Source: Phycicoccus sp. CSK15P-2 (GTDB taxonomy: Bacteria > Actinomycetota > Actinomycetes > Actinomycetales > Dermatophilaceae). Taken from it: a DNA stretch of 64,000 bases. Below, piece by piece: positions 55,179 to 62,938 of the stretch. How positions within the stretch are numbered: the stretch's first letter is position 1; every line of letters begins with the position of its first letter. Under the pieces are notes generated by a model. It did not search any database and was not told the DNA's origin. It saw only the letters and a list, made by a program, of their open reading frames with translations. The translations under genes and the position numbers were made by a program. The stretch lies in contig NZ_JAFDVE010000002.1 of the NCBI RefSeq assembly GCF_016888005.1, positions 1 through 64,000 on the forward strand, read 5' to 3'.

Positions 55179-55526
55179 ATGGAGTTCGTCGAGCACCTCT
55201 TCGTCCTGGCCCACCTGCTCGGCATGGCCGCCGTCATCGGCAGCGCCGTCTTCGTGGCGCGCGGGAAGGCGACGCCCGCCCTGGTCTGGGGTGCCCGGGC
55301 CCAGATCGTCACCGGGCTGCTGCTCGTCGGGCTCGCCGAGATGGGTGACGACCCCGTGGACCACACGAAGGTCGCCGTGAAGCTCCTCGTCGCCCTCGGT
55401 GTCGCCGCCTGCGCCGAGATCGCGTCCGGGAAGGCCCGTCGTAGCGGCACGCAGCGTCGGCAGCTGGTCGAGGTGGCGGGCTGGCTGGCGGTGCTCAACG
55501 TCGCCGTCGCGGTCCTCTGGTCCTGA
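55179..55526 (+). CDS. Small membrane protein of unknown function
   Basis: A 115-residue protein with about four hydrophobic segments (near residues 5-27, 38-53, 67-80 and 97-113). I do not recognise the family; the layout recalls small Fe-S/copper or YqhA-like membrane proteins but no motif supports that. TAGGCT at 55166-55171 lies seven bases before the ATG, so the message is probably leaderless. It is divergent from the AtoE pseudogene and convergent with the quinone oxidoreductase. Confidence 0.75.
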   Translation: MEFVEHLFVLAHLLGMAAVIGSAVFVARGKATPALVWGARAQIVTGLLLVGLAEMGDDPVDHTKVAVKLLVALGVAACAEIASGKARRSGTQRRQLVEVAGWLAVLNVAVAVLWS

Positions 55527-55535
55527 CCTCGCGGG

Positions 55536-56522
55536 TCAGGGCACGAGCAGCAGCTTGCCCTGGGTCCGTCGTCCCTCGAGGTCCTCGTAGGCGCGGGCGG
55601 CGTCGGCGAGGTCGTACCGGCCGCCGACCGTGACCTCGAGCGACCTGTCGGCCACGGCCCCCAGCACCTCGTCGGCCCGCCACTCGAGCTCCCCCCGTGT
55701 CGCCAGGTGGTGCGCGAGCGTCGGACGGGTGAGGAACAGCGAGCCGCCGCGGTTGAGCCGCTGGATGTCGAACGGCGGCACCTGGCCGCTCGCCGCACCG
55801 AACAGGGCGAGCGTGCCCCGCGGGCGCAGGGACGCGAGCGAGGCGTCGAAGGTGTCCTTCCCGACGCCGTCGTAGGCGACGTCGACGCCGTGCTCCCCGA
55901 CCGCGTCGGCCACGGCCGCGGCGAGGTCGTCGACAGCCTGGTGGTCGATGACGTGGTCGGCGCCCAGTCGCTCGGCCCTGGAGCACTTGTCCGGCCCGCC
56001 GGCGGTCGCGACGACGACCCCACCGAGGCTCTTGACCATCTGGACGAGCAGCTGCCCGACCCCGCCGGCCGCCGCGTGCACGAGGGCCACCGTTCCGGCG
56101 CCGACCTCGTGGGTGCTCCGGGTGAGGTAGTGCGCCGTGAGGCCCTGGAGCATGACGGCCGCCGCGCTGTCGAGCGCGACGCCGTCCGGGACGCGGACGA
56201 GCCCGTCGGCGTCCCGCACGCAGTACCGGGCAGCGCTGCCGACCCCCTGGGGCCACGTTACGCGGTCGCCGACGGCGAACCGGTGGACCTCCGAGCCGAC
56301 CTCGACGACCGTCCCGGCCCCTTCGTTGCCCGCGACGTAGGGCGTCTCCATCGGGTAGACGCCCTCACGCTGGTAGACGTCGAGGAAGTTGACGCCGGCC
56401 GCCGCGACCTCGACGAGCACCTGGCCGGGGCCGGGGGAGTCCGCCGTGCGCTGCTCGACCGTGAGCACTTCACGGCCGCCGGTGTGTGGGACGACGAGGG
56501 CCGGGCCGCTGCGGTCGCTCAT
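55536..56522 (-). CDS. Quinone oxidoreductase (zeta-crystallin-like, MDR family)
   Basis: A 328-residue NADPH-dependent enzyme without catalytic zinc. It has GVNFLDVYQREGVYP near residue 45, GNEGAGTVVEVG, and the cofactor-binding AAAGGVGQLLVQMVKSLG near residue 152. Such QorA-type enzymes reduce quinones or enals by one or two electrons. The ATG overlaps the stop of the acetyltransferase gene, and an independent TAGGCT box (minus strand, 56534-56529) lies six bases upstream, so it may also be made from its own leaderless message. Confidence 0.92.
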   Translation of the reverse strand: MSDRSGPALVVPHTGGREVLTVEQRTADSPGPGQVLVEVAAAGVNFLDVYQREGVYPMETPYVAGNEGAGTVVEVGSEVHRFAVGDRVTWPQGVGSAARYCVRDADGLVRVPDGVALDSAAAVMLQGLTAHYLTRSTHEVGAGTVALVHAAAGGVGQLLVQMVKSLGGVVVATAGGPDKCSRAERLGADHVIDHQAVDDLAAAVADAVGEHGVDVAYDGVGKDTFDASLASLRPRGTLALFGAASGQVPPFDIQRLNRGGSLFLTRPTLAHHLATRGELEWRADEVLGAVADRSLEVTVGGRYDLADAARAYEDLEGRRTQGKLLLVP

Positions 56523-57118
56523 CCCGCCAGCCTAGGTCGGCCTCGAGGCGCGGTGGTGACCCAGTAGCGGCGCTTGTCACCGCGCACGTCCTCGAGGACC
56601 CCGCCGTTCGCCTCGATGACGCGCGCCGACCCGACGTTGTCGTCGTCGCAGGTCACGAGGGCGCGGTCGATCCCGAGGCCGGCGCACACGGGCAGGGCGA
56701 GCCGGAGCGCGTCGGTCGCGACGTGACGGCGCCGCGCGGAGGGACGCACCGAGTAGCCGACGTGGCCGCCCGCCTCGAGCAGGAACGGGGTGAGCCGGTG
56801 CCGGACGGCCAGCGAACCGAGGTACGTGGACGGGGCGGCGTCGTCGACCATCCAGAGGAACGTGCACGGGACGTGGCCGGTCGGGCGCGGGTGGTCCTCG
56901 AGGGACTGGTCGCGCCGGTGGGCGGCGAGGCGCTCGAACCCTTCGGGCGTCTCCAGCTCCTCCCGGGTGAAGGCGACACCGGCGAAGCCGCCCTCGTCCG
57001 CCTCCTCGACCCAGTCGCCGTCGCCGTCCCGCAGCTCCTCACCGATGGCGACGAACTCGTCGTGGGCGGCGAGGTAGGAATCCCGCAGGCGTGCGTCGGG
57101 TCGGACCAGGGTGATCAT
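56519..57118 (-). CDS. GNAT family N-acetyltransferase
   Basis: A 199-residue acetyltransferase with a GNAT fold: GHVGYSVRPSARRRHVATDA near residue 120 is the acetyl-CoA pyrophosphate loop (motif A, with R-x-x-x-x-A variation), and VTCDDDNVGSARVIEANGG near 155 is the motif B helix with the Asn-x-x-S-x-x-x-x-E pattern. The acceptor is unknown. TACCGT (minus strand, 57131-57126) lies seven bases before the ATG, which suggests a leaderless message despite the uracil-DNA glycosylase gene upstream on the same strand. Confidence 0.88.
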   Translation of the reverse strand: MITLVRPDARLRDSYLAAHDEFVAIGEELRDGDGDWVEEADEGGFAGVAFTREELETPEGFERLAAHRRDQSLEDHPRPTGHVPCTFLWMVDDAAPSTYLGSLAVRHRLTPFLLEAGGHVGYSVRPSARRRHVATDALRLALPVCAGLGIDRALVTCDDDNVGSARVIEANGGVLEDVRGDKRRYWVTTAPRGRPRLAG

Positions 57119-57161
57119 GTCGCGGACGGTACGGAACGCCCCCGGGGCGCGCCATCGGGTT

Positions 57162-57998
57162 TCACGCGTCGCGGAGGCCGAGGAGCACGTCGTCCAGCAT
57201 CTGCGGCGTGAGGCGCTTGGTGTACGTGTTGTGCGGGCTCACGTGGTAGCTGCCGACGAGGCGGACCGAGCGACCCTCGGTGGTCGTCAGGACGACGTCG
57301 GCGGCGTGCCCGAAGCGCGGTTTCGGCCGGGGGACGTCCCACCCGAGCGACCGGGCGGCCGCGAGCAGCGCGTCCCATCCGATGGCGCCGAGGCACAGCA
57401 CGGCCCGGAGCCGCGGCGCGGACAGCGCGAGGTCCCGCTCCAGCCAGGGCGCGCAGCTCGCCCGCTCGGCCCCGGTGGGCTTGTTGGCCGGTGGCGCGCA
57501 CCGGACGGCGGCGACGATCCGCAGGCCGGTGAGCCGTTGCCCGTCTCCGGCCCCCACCGAGGTGGGCAGGGCGGCGAACCCGGTGCGGTGCAGCGCGGCG
57601 TAGAGGAAGTCGCCGGACGAGTCGCCCGTGAACATCCGCCCCGTGCGGTTCGTCCCGTTCGCCGCGGGGGCGAGCCCGACGAGGAGGACGTCGGCGTCGG
57701 GGTCACCGAAGGACGGCCCGGGGCGTCCCCAGTACGGCTCGTCGGCGAACGCGGCGCGACGGCCGGTCGTCGCGACCTCCTCGCGCCACCGCACGAGGCG
57801 GGGGCAGGCGCGGCACACCGACACCCGGGCGTCGAGCTCACCGAGGTCGGTGGCGGAGGCGGCCAGGCGGCGGACCTGGGTGGGCGTCCGGGCGACCGGG
57901 GTGTGGGCGTCGGCCGGGTCGCCCGGCCAGTCGGCGCCCGGGGTCGCGGGGGAGGTGGACGGCACGCCCGTGACGGGATGCGGAGCGGTCTCACCCAT
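57162..57998 (-). CDS. Uracil-DNA glycosylase family 5 (UdgB)
   Basis: A 278-residue DNA repair enzyme that removes uracil and related deaminated bases. Motif A reads GLAPAANGTNRTGRMFTGD, with Ala in the place of the usual Asp, which identifies family 5. Motif B is GSYHVSPHNT. Four cysteines for an iron-sulfur cluster are seen in VCRACPRL, AAVRCAPP and ASCAPWL. TACGGT (minus strand, 58010-58005) lies six bases before the ATG. The upstream region is shared with the HNH/DUF222 gene. Confidence 0.92.
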   Translation of the reverse strand: MGETAPHPVTGVPSTSPATPGADWPGDPADAHTPVARTPTQVRRLAASATDLGELDARVSVCRACPRLVRWREEVATTGRRAAFADEPYWGRPGPSFGDPDADVLLVGLAPAANGTNRTGRMFTGDSSGDFLYAALHRTGFAALPTSVGAGDGQRLTGLRIVAAVRCAPPANKPTGAERASCAPWLERDLALSAPRLRAVLCLGAIGWDALLAAARSLGWDVPRPKPRFGHAADVVLTTTEGRSVRLVGSYHVSPHNTYTKRLTPQMLDDVLLGLRDA

Positions 57999-58058
57999 CG
58001 CACCACCGTAGAGGTGACGCCGACTCTCGCGTCCGGGCCGCTCGGACGGCGCGCTCGG

Positions 58059-58130
58059 CTCGGACGCCCGGCCTGGCCCGGAGGCCCGGCCTGCTTCGGA
58101 GGCCTGGTCCACTCGGATGCTCGACCCGGC
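58059..58130. repeat. Degenerate 18-bp tandem repeat, four units
   Basis: Units at 58059-58076, 58077-58094, 58095-58112 and 58113-58130 share the frame CTCGGAxGCCCGGCCTGG with increasing differences. They occupy the region between the divergent uracil-DNA glycosylase and HNH genes. Confidence 0.5.
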
Positions 58131-58250
58131 TCGGGCTCCGGTCGGGTCTCCGCCGGCCGGGGACGGGATGCGTCGTGGCCGGGTGCCGAATCTCTCCGTC
58201 GTTCCGTGCAGCTTCTTGAAAACGTTGTGGTCCAGCCTGATTCCCTGCAT

Positions 58251-58287
58251 TCGAACACTTGTATGAACAGCTGTTCCTGGGTAGGAT
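58251..58287 (+). promoter_or_regulatory. LexA-like SOS boxes over the promoter of the HNH/DUF222 gene
   Basis: TCGAACACTTGTATGA at 58251-58266 matches the actinobacterial SOS box TCGAAC-N4-GTTCGA at 10 of 12 positions. ATGAACAGCTGTTCCT at 58263-58278 has a perfect GAAC-N4-GTTC core and overlaps the first by four bases. A likely promoter, TTGTAT (58259-58264), 17 bases, TAGGAT (58282-58287), is covered by both boxes. Confidence 0.62.
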
Positions 58288-58293
58288 CGACAC

Positions 58294-59889
58294 ATGGGGG
58301 AAGGGGGAGGCATGAAAGCGCAGCAGGCCGTCGAGACCGCGGTCGCGTCGCTCGACGCGCTCGTCCACGACGCCTCCGAGCCCCGGTCGCAGGAGGAGTG
58401 GCTGGCCGTCGCCCGTGACTGCCAGGCCCTCGTCAACCGGCTCACCGCGGTGCAGGACGCCGCGATCGCGCGGGCGGCATCCGTCGAGCCGGTGTGGTGC
58501 GAGGACGGCACCCTCGGTCGCGTCGACCGCGGCCCCGGCCGGGTCGCTCTCGACGCACCCGACCTCGTCGCGCCCGTCCTCGGCGCGTCGCACCACCAGG
58601 CTCAGCGCCGGGTCGAGCAGGCCGTCCGCCTCGCGGCCGGCCGGGCTCCCGTCCCCGCTGACGGCGACGACCGCCCGGAGCCGAACGGCCTCACCGGCCT
58701 GCACATCGCGATGCGCACCGGCCGGCTCGACGCCCACCGGGCCGGCGTCGTCGCGGACGAGCTCCTCGACGCACCGGCCGAGGTCGCCGAGACGGTCGTC
58801 GCCGCGCTCGACCCGCACCTCGACACCGAGCCGGCGGCAGGGCTGCGCCGGCGGACGCGTGCGCTGCTCGCACGGATCTCCCCGGACCTGCTGCGCCGCC
58901 GAGCCCAGCGCGCTCGGTCCGAGGTCGAGCTGCGTCGCTGGGTGGGCGAGCCGGGCGTCGACGTCTGGCACGGCAGCTTCCCGTCCGAGTCCTCGGCGCA
59001 GGCCTGGTCCGCGATCACGCAGCTCGCCCGTCGGTACGTCACCGACGGCCTCTGCACCGGGATCGACCAGGCGCGCGCCAAGGCCCTCACCGACCTCGTC
59101 CTGCAGCAGGCCGACGTCCAGGTCCAGGTCGTCCTCGCCGTCCCGGCAGAGGCGGCCCGGCCCGGCGCCGCTCCCGTCGTCCCGACCTTCCCCGCCGCCG
59201 GGAGCGCCCCGTCGCACGAGGGCGGTGTGCAGGACGGCGACCTCGTGCAGGTGCACGGTGCCCGGCCGTCCGAGCCGCTCCTGGTCCCGGCGGGATGGCT
59301 CGCCGAGCGGGTCGAGGAGGGTGGCGTCGCGCGGGTCGTTGCCTGTGACTCCGCCACCGGGGCTCGGCTCGACCTCGACGAAGCCCTCTCCACGGACGGC
59401 TACCGGCCCGGTGCGAGGCTCGCCGCGCTCGTCAGGGCCCGTGACGGTGGCTGCCGCTTCCCCGGCTGCAGCGTCGCGGCGAGGCTCTGCGACCTCGACC
59501 ACGCCAGACCCTGGCCGGCCGGTCCCACGTCCGCCGCGAACCTGCTCTGTCTGTGCCGCAGGCATCACCGTGTCAAGCAGTCACCCGGGTGGTCGCTCCG
59601 CCTGCACACGGACGCCCGAGCCGAGTGGCGTGACCCCACCGGGAGAACCACCACCACCCGGCCCCTCGACGCCCTCGACGCGCTCACCCTCCGCCCCGAG
59701 TCCGATCTCGACCCCGGCCTCGGCCCCGAACCCGACCCGCCCCCGCGGCGAGCGCACCCACCCGAGCTGCCGAGCGTCCTCGAAGAACACCTCCGGTACC
59801 GCCTCGACCACCACGAGGCGATGTGGCGCGGTGCTCGCGTCCTCGAGATCACCCCACGGGCACCACTGCCCGACGCGCCCCCGTTCTGA
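58294..59889 (+). CDS. DUF222 / REP13E12-type HNH endonuclease
   Basis: A 531-residue protein with an N-terminal DUF222 domain (about residues 25-330) and a C-terminal HNH nuclease motif: RDGGCRFPGC, CDLDHARPWPAGPTSAANL and CRRHHRVKQ, near residues 385-430. This is the 13E12 repeat family of Mycobacterium, several members of which are known to be LexA-controlled; boxes upstream fit that. TAGGAT lies six bases before the ATG at 58294 (leaderless), while a second ATG at 58312 has a GGGGGAGG site, so both starts are reasonable. The family is often multi-copy and may be mobile. Confidence 0.9.
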   Translation: MGEGGGMKAQQAVETAVASLDALVHDASEPRSQEEWLAVARDCQALVNRLTAVQDAAIARAASVEPVWCEDGTLGRVDRGPGRVALDAPDLVAPVLGASHHQAQRRVEQAVRLAAGRAPVPADGDDRPEPNGLTGLHIAMRTGRLDAHRAGVVADELLDAPAEVAETVVAALDPHLDTEPAAGLRRRTRALLARISPDLLRRRAQRARSEVELRRWVGEPGVDVWHGSFPSESSAQAWSAITQLARRYVTDGLCTGIDQARAKALTDLVLQQADVQVQVVLAVPAEAARPGAAPVVPTFPAAGSAPSHEGGVQDGDLVQVHGARPSEPLLVPAGWLAERVEEGGVARVVACDSATGARLDLDEALSTDGYRPGARLAALVRARDGGCRFPGCSVAARLCDLDHARPWPAGPTSAANLLCLCRRHHRVKQSPGWSLRLHTDARAEWRDPTGRTTTTRPLDALDALTLRPESDLDPGLGPEPDPPPRRAHPPELPSVLEEHLRYRLDHHEAMWRGARVLEITPRAPLPDAPPF

Positions 59890-59926
59890 CCCCCTTCGCG
59901 GCGCGCACTCGCTCCCGACGAGCGGG

Positions 59927-59954
59927 CTGAAGTGCCCGAACTGAAGTGCCCGAA
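59927..59954. repeat. 14-bp direct repeat, two copies
   Basis: CTGAAGTGCCCGAA is present at 59927-59940 and again, with no gap, at 59941-59954, between the HNH gene and the next membrane protein gene. Confidence 0.9.
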
Positions 59955-60008
59955 CGGTGGATCGCGACCTCGTCGAGACTCGCTGCCCGGGCCGCCACAC
60001 TTGTCCGC

Positions 60009-60617
60009 ATGGCCGCTCCGGCGCTCCCGACTCCGGACCTCGTGCCCGCCTACCCCGTGGCGAGGCGCGACCTGCTGTTGCCCACCGTCCCCGCGCATCC
60101 GCCGGCCCTCGTCGTCTCCCCGAGTGCCGGAGACCTCGGAATACGGTTCATCCGGCGCTTCGTCGGGGGATTCTTCGGGATTATCGTGGTCGTCCTTCTC
60201 CTGGCGGATCCCCTGGGTGGATGGATGGCGATACTGCTCGCTCTCCTGCTGCTGGTGGCGGTGAGACCCGTCGCACGGGCGTGGCGCCGGGTCGGCGACT
60301 CCCTGATGCGCGAGCTGCACACCGGCTACGCCACCTTCACCCTCGACGTGGGCGAGTTCAGGCCCGGGTTGCGGAGGCCGAAGCGTGGGTTGTCCTACGC
60401 CTTCGGCGAAGGTGGCGCGGTGGCCTGGGACTTCTCGGGGTGCTGGGTGCTCGACCGCCGCACCGGTGCGGTCGTGGGCCGGCCGGCGCCGGGTCGGCTG
60501 CCGCCGGGGCTGTACCCGAGCCCGGACCGACCGGGGTTCGAGACGTGGTCGGGAACGGAGTGGACGGGCGACCTCTACTCCGACCAGGAGGCACACCGCC
60601 TGCTCCGCGGCGGGTGA
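60009..60617 (+). CDS. Membrane protein with a DUF2510-like C-terminus
   Basis: A 202-residue protein with one long or two short hydrophobic segments near residues 50-85. The C-terminal GLYPSPDRPGFETWSGTEW resembles the DUF2510 pattern (G-x-Y-x-D-P, later W-x-G-x-x-W), common in actinobacterial membrane proteins of unknown role. The ATG at 60009 is chosen because CACACT lies seven bases upstream and the frame further upstream is poor. The function is not known. Confidence 0.7.
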   Translation: MAAPALPTPDLVPAYPVARRDLLLPTVPAHPPALVVSPSAGDLGIRFIRRFVGGFFGIIVVVLLLADPLGGWMAILLALLLLVAVRPVARAWRRVGDSLMRELHTGYATFTLDVGEFRPGLRRPKRGLSYAFGEGGAVAWDFSGCWVLDRRTGAVVGRPAPGRLPPGLYPSPDRPGFETWSGTEWTGDLYSDQEAHRLLRGG

Positions 60618-60661
60618 CCGCGATCTGCCACGCGCGCCCGGTCACGGGCCGGTCCTGCGGG

Positions 60662-61111
60662 TCAGAGGTCGGGGCGGCGCGAGGGCCGGGAACGCAGCGA
60701 CTTGACGTCGCCCCGCTGTCGCTTGGCGCGTAGCCTGCGCTCGACCGAGCCGCGGGTCGGTCGGGTCGCGCGGCGTGGCGGTGGAGGGGGCGCCAGAGCC
60801 TCACGGAGGATGTCGGCCATCCGCTCACGGGCCGCGACCCGGTTGCGGCGCTGCTGACGGTGCTCGGAGGCCGCGACGAGGAGGCGCCCGTCGACGAGCC
60901 GTCCGTCCAGCGCCCGCAGCAGGCGTCGTCGCTGGGGCTCGGTCAGCCCTCCCACTTCGCCCACGTCGAGCTCGAGCTCGACCCGGCTGTCGGCGGTGTT
61001 GACGCCCTGACCGCCGGGGCCGGACGACCGCGAGAACCGTTCGACGAGCAGCGCTGCGGGGACGGTCAGCCCGTGCGGAACCCCCGGCCCCGGCGGCACG
61101 ACGAGGTCCAT
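60662..61111 (-). CDS. arfB: Alternative ribosome-rescue factor ArfB (peptidyl-tRNA hydrolase)
   Basis: A 149-residue release-factor-like protein. The catalytic GGQ lies in SSGPGGQGVNTADSRVEL near residue 30. A long basic C-terminal tail (RRLRAKRQRGDVKSLRSR) enters the mRNA channel in E. coli ArfB (YaeJ), so ribosomes stalled at mRNA ends can be freed. There is no codon-recognition domain, which separates it from RF1 and RF2. The ATG shares one base with the stop of the LigD-type polymerase gene (TGATG). Confidence 0.9.
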   Translation of the reverse strand: MDLVVPPGPGVPHGLTVPAALLVERFSRSSGPGGQGVNTADSRVELELDVGEVGGLTEPQRRRLLRALDGRLVDGRLLVAASEHRQQRRNRVAARERMADILREALAPPPPPRRATRPTRGSVERRLRAKRQRGDVKSLRSRPSRRPDL

Positions 61112-62100
61112 CAGGGCTTCCCGGTGTCGTCCTCGGGCTCCGGCGGAGGCTCGGCTCCCTGCGCCTCGTCCCGCTCCGCCCACTCGAGCAGTGGCGCGAT
61201 GTCGAAGACCGCGTCGTCGATGCCGGCGTGCAGGTCCCCGAGCTGCGCGTAGCGCGCGGGCATCGTCGCGATCGTGAAGTCGTCGGGCTCGGCGTCGTCG
61301 ACCTCGTCCCATGCGATCGGCGCCGACACGGTACCGATGTCGTTGCCGCGCACCGAGTACGCCGCCGCGATGGTGTGGTCGCGGGCGTTCTGGTTGTAGT
61401 CGACGAAGACGGCCGCGGGGTCCCGGTCACGCCGCCACCACGTCGTCGTGACGTCGTCCGGCAGACGTCGCTCGACCTCGCGGGCGAAGGCGAGCGCCGC
61501 GCGCCGCACGTCCTGGAACCCGTGCTCGGGCGCGATCCGGACGTAGACGTGCAGCCCGTGCCCGCCGCTCGTCTTCGGCCACCCGGTGGCACCGAGCTCG
61601 TCGAGCACCTCGTGGGCCACGTGAGCGGCCCGTCGTACCCGGGAGAACGGTGCCTCGGGCATCGGGTCGAGGTCGATCCGCCACTCGTCGGGCTTCTCGG
61701 TGTCTGCGCGGCGGCTGTTCCACGGGTGGAACTCGACGGTGCTCATCTGGCAGGCCCACGCGACGTCGGCGAGGCGGGTGACGCAGAGCTCGTCGGCGTG
61801 CAGCCCGTACCGGGGGAAGTGCAGCCGGACCGTCTCGACCCACGGAGGCGCGCCGCGGGGCAGCCGCTTCTGGTGCACCTTGTCGCCGGCGATGCCCTTG
61901 GGGAAGCGGTGCAGCATGCACGGCCGCTCCCGGAGGGCGCTCACGATGCCGTCGCCCACCGACAGGTAGTAGCGGACGAGGTCGAGCTTGGTCTCGCCCC
62001 TGGCCGGGAAGTAGACCCGCCCCGGGCTGGAGACGCGCACGTCGAAGCCGTCCACGTCGAGGACGACGGGCTCACCGTGCTCACCCTTGCGCGAGGCCAT
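61111..62100 (-). CDS. LigD-type DNA primase/polymerase (PrimPol)
   Basis: A 329-residue stand-alone polymerase domain of the archaeo-eukaryotic primase family, like the PolDom of non-homologous end-joining LigD. The metal-binding DLDP is in EWRIDLDPMPEAPFSRV near residue 145, followed by SGGHGLHVYVRI and the third acidic residue in VFVDYNQNARDHTIAAAYSV near 235. No ligase or nuclease domain is present, as in the separate PrimPol proteins of mycobacteria. TACGGT (minus strand, 62112-62107) lies six bases before the ATG. Confidence 0.9.
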   Translation of the reverse strand: MASRKGEHGEPVVLDVDGFDVRVSSPGRVYFPARGETKLDLVRYYLSVGDGIVSALRERPCMLHRFPKGIAGDKVHQKRLPRGAPPWVETVRLHFPRYGLHADELCVTRLADVAWACQMSTVEFHPWNSRRADTEKPDEWRIDLDPMPEAPFSRVRRAAHVAHEVLDELGATGWPKTSGGHGLHVYVRIAPEHGFQDVRRAALAFAREVERRLPDDVTTTWWRRDRDPAAVFVDYNQNARDHTIAAAYSVRGNDIGTVSAPIAWDEVDDAEPDDFTIATMPARYAQLGDLHAGIDDAVFDIAPLLEWAERDEAQGAEPPPEPEDDTGKP

Positions 62101-62122
62101 GGGGACACCGTAGGGCGTCGGG

Positions 62123-62434
62123 TCAGGCGAGCGACGCGACGAGCACCACGAGGACGATCCCCACGGCCAGCAGGCCGAGGAGGCTGAACCGCTGCCACGG
62201 CGTCGGGGCCGGGAGCTCGCCCCCGTTCGCCGCAGCCATCGCCTCCTGGTCGGCGAGGTCGCGGTAGCCGGTGGTCCCGTCGGGCTGGACCCGGGCGAGG
62301 ACGTACCGCGTGCCCCACGTCGTCGAGAAGACGAAGAACAGGCTGAAGTAGCGGAACGTGGCGATGACCGCCTCGGCGTCGTTGAGCCGGACGGTGCGGG
62401 ACTTGCGTCCCCAACCCCAGATGAGCATGGACAT
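62123..62434 (-). CDS. Small membrane protein of unknown function
   Basis: A 103-residue protein that starts MSMLIWGWGRKSRTVRL, has a hydrophobic aromatic patch (FRYFSLFFVFSTTWG) and ends with a membrane helix (FSLLGLLAVGIVLVVLVASLA). I do not recognise a family with certainty; the GWGR start recalls small zinc-ribbon membrane proteins but no cysteines are present. Start choice between ATG 62434 and ATG 62428 is open. It ends 23 bases before the LigD-type polymerase start. Confidence 0.65.
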   Translation of the reverse strand: MSMLIWGWGRKSRTVRLNDAEAVIATFRYFSLFFVFSTTWGTRYVLARVQPDGTTGYRDLADQEAMAAANGGELPAPTPWQRFSLLGLLAVGIVLVVLVASLA

Positions 62435-62556
62435 CCCTTTGTGCGAGAGCAAGGGCCCGGCGGGTCCGCCCGAGCCGCGAGGACGCTAGCAGCGCCGGAA
62501 GCTCTCGGGCGATGGGGAGCGCTCCCCAGAGGTCGTGTCTGGTTGCCTGCAATGCC

Positions 62557-62591
62557 ATCTAGTTGACTTCGCTATCTAGTTGCCCGATGAT
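62557..62591 (+). promoter_or_regulatory. Promoter and likely operator of the second padR operon
   Basis: ATCTAGTTG is present at 62557-62565 and 62574-62582, a 17-base period. TTGACT at 62563-62568, 17 bases, then GATGAT at 62586-62591 would start transcription at the GTG 62599. The repeats cover the -35 box and the spacer. Confidence 0.55.
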
Positions 62592-62598
62592 CGTCGCC

Positions 62599-62937
62599 GT
62601 GGTCGTGGCACGCGAGGACCGGGAGAGCCAGTGGCTCAAGGGTGTGCTCGACCTCGCCGTCCTCGCCGCCCTGGTGCGTGAGGGGTCGGCCTACGGCTAC
62701 GGGCTGCTGCGGTCGCTCGCGGAGGCCGGGCTCACCGGCCTCAAGGGCGGGACGCTCTACCCGCTCCTCGGGCGGCTCGAGGACGACGGGCTCGTCCGCA
62801 GCGAGTGGGTCACGGGGAGCTCGGGGCCGCCGCGGCGGTACTTCTTCGTCACCGCGGCCGGGCGTGCCGAGCTCGAGGCCGGCCGGGCGGGATGGGGGGC
62901 CTTCGCAGCCCGGATGTCGACGGCACTGGAGGGATGA
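62599..62937 (+). CDS. PadR family transcriptional regulator
   Basis: A 112-residue short PadR protein (subfamily 2): SQWLKGVLDLAVLAALVREG, SAYGYGLLRSL and GGTLYPLLGRLEDDGLVRSEW form the winged helix. The GTG at 62599 is chosen by analogy with the first padR gene, where the start also lies seven bases after the -10 box; an ATG at 62587 would add four residues. It is followed after one base by a HAAS-type membrane protein gene, a frequent partner of short PadR regulators, which it probably controls. Confidence 0.88.
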   Translation: MVVAREDRESQWLKGVLDLAVLAALVREGSAYGYGLLRSLAEAGLTGLKGGTLYPLLGRLEDDGLVRSEWVTGSSGPPRRYFFVTAAGRAELEAGRAGWGAFAARMSTALEG

Positions 62938-62938
62938 G

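Noticed and set aside
58059-58130. Extension of the HNH or glycosylase gene into the repeat region
   Set aside because: Both genes have good leaderless starts, and translation of the repeats gives low-complexity sequence.
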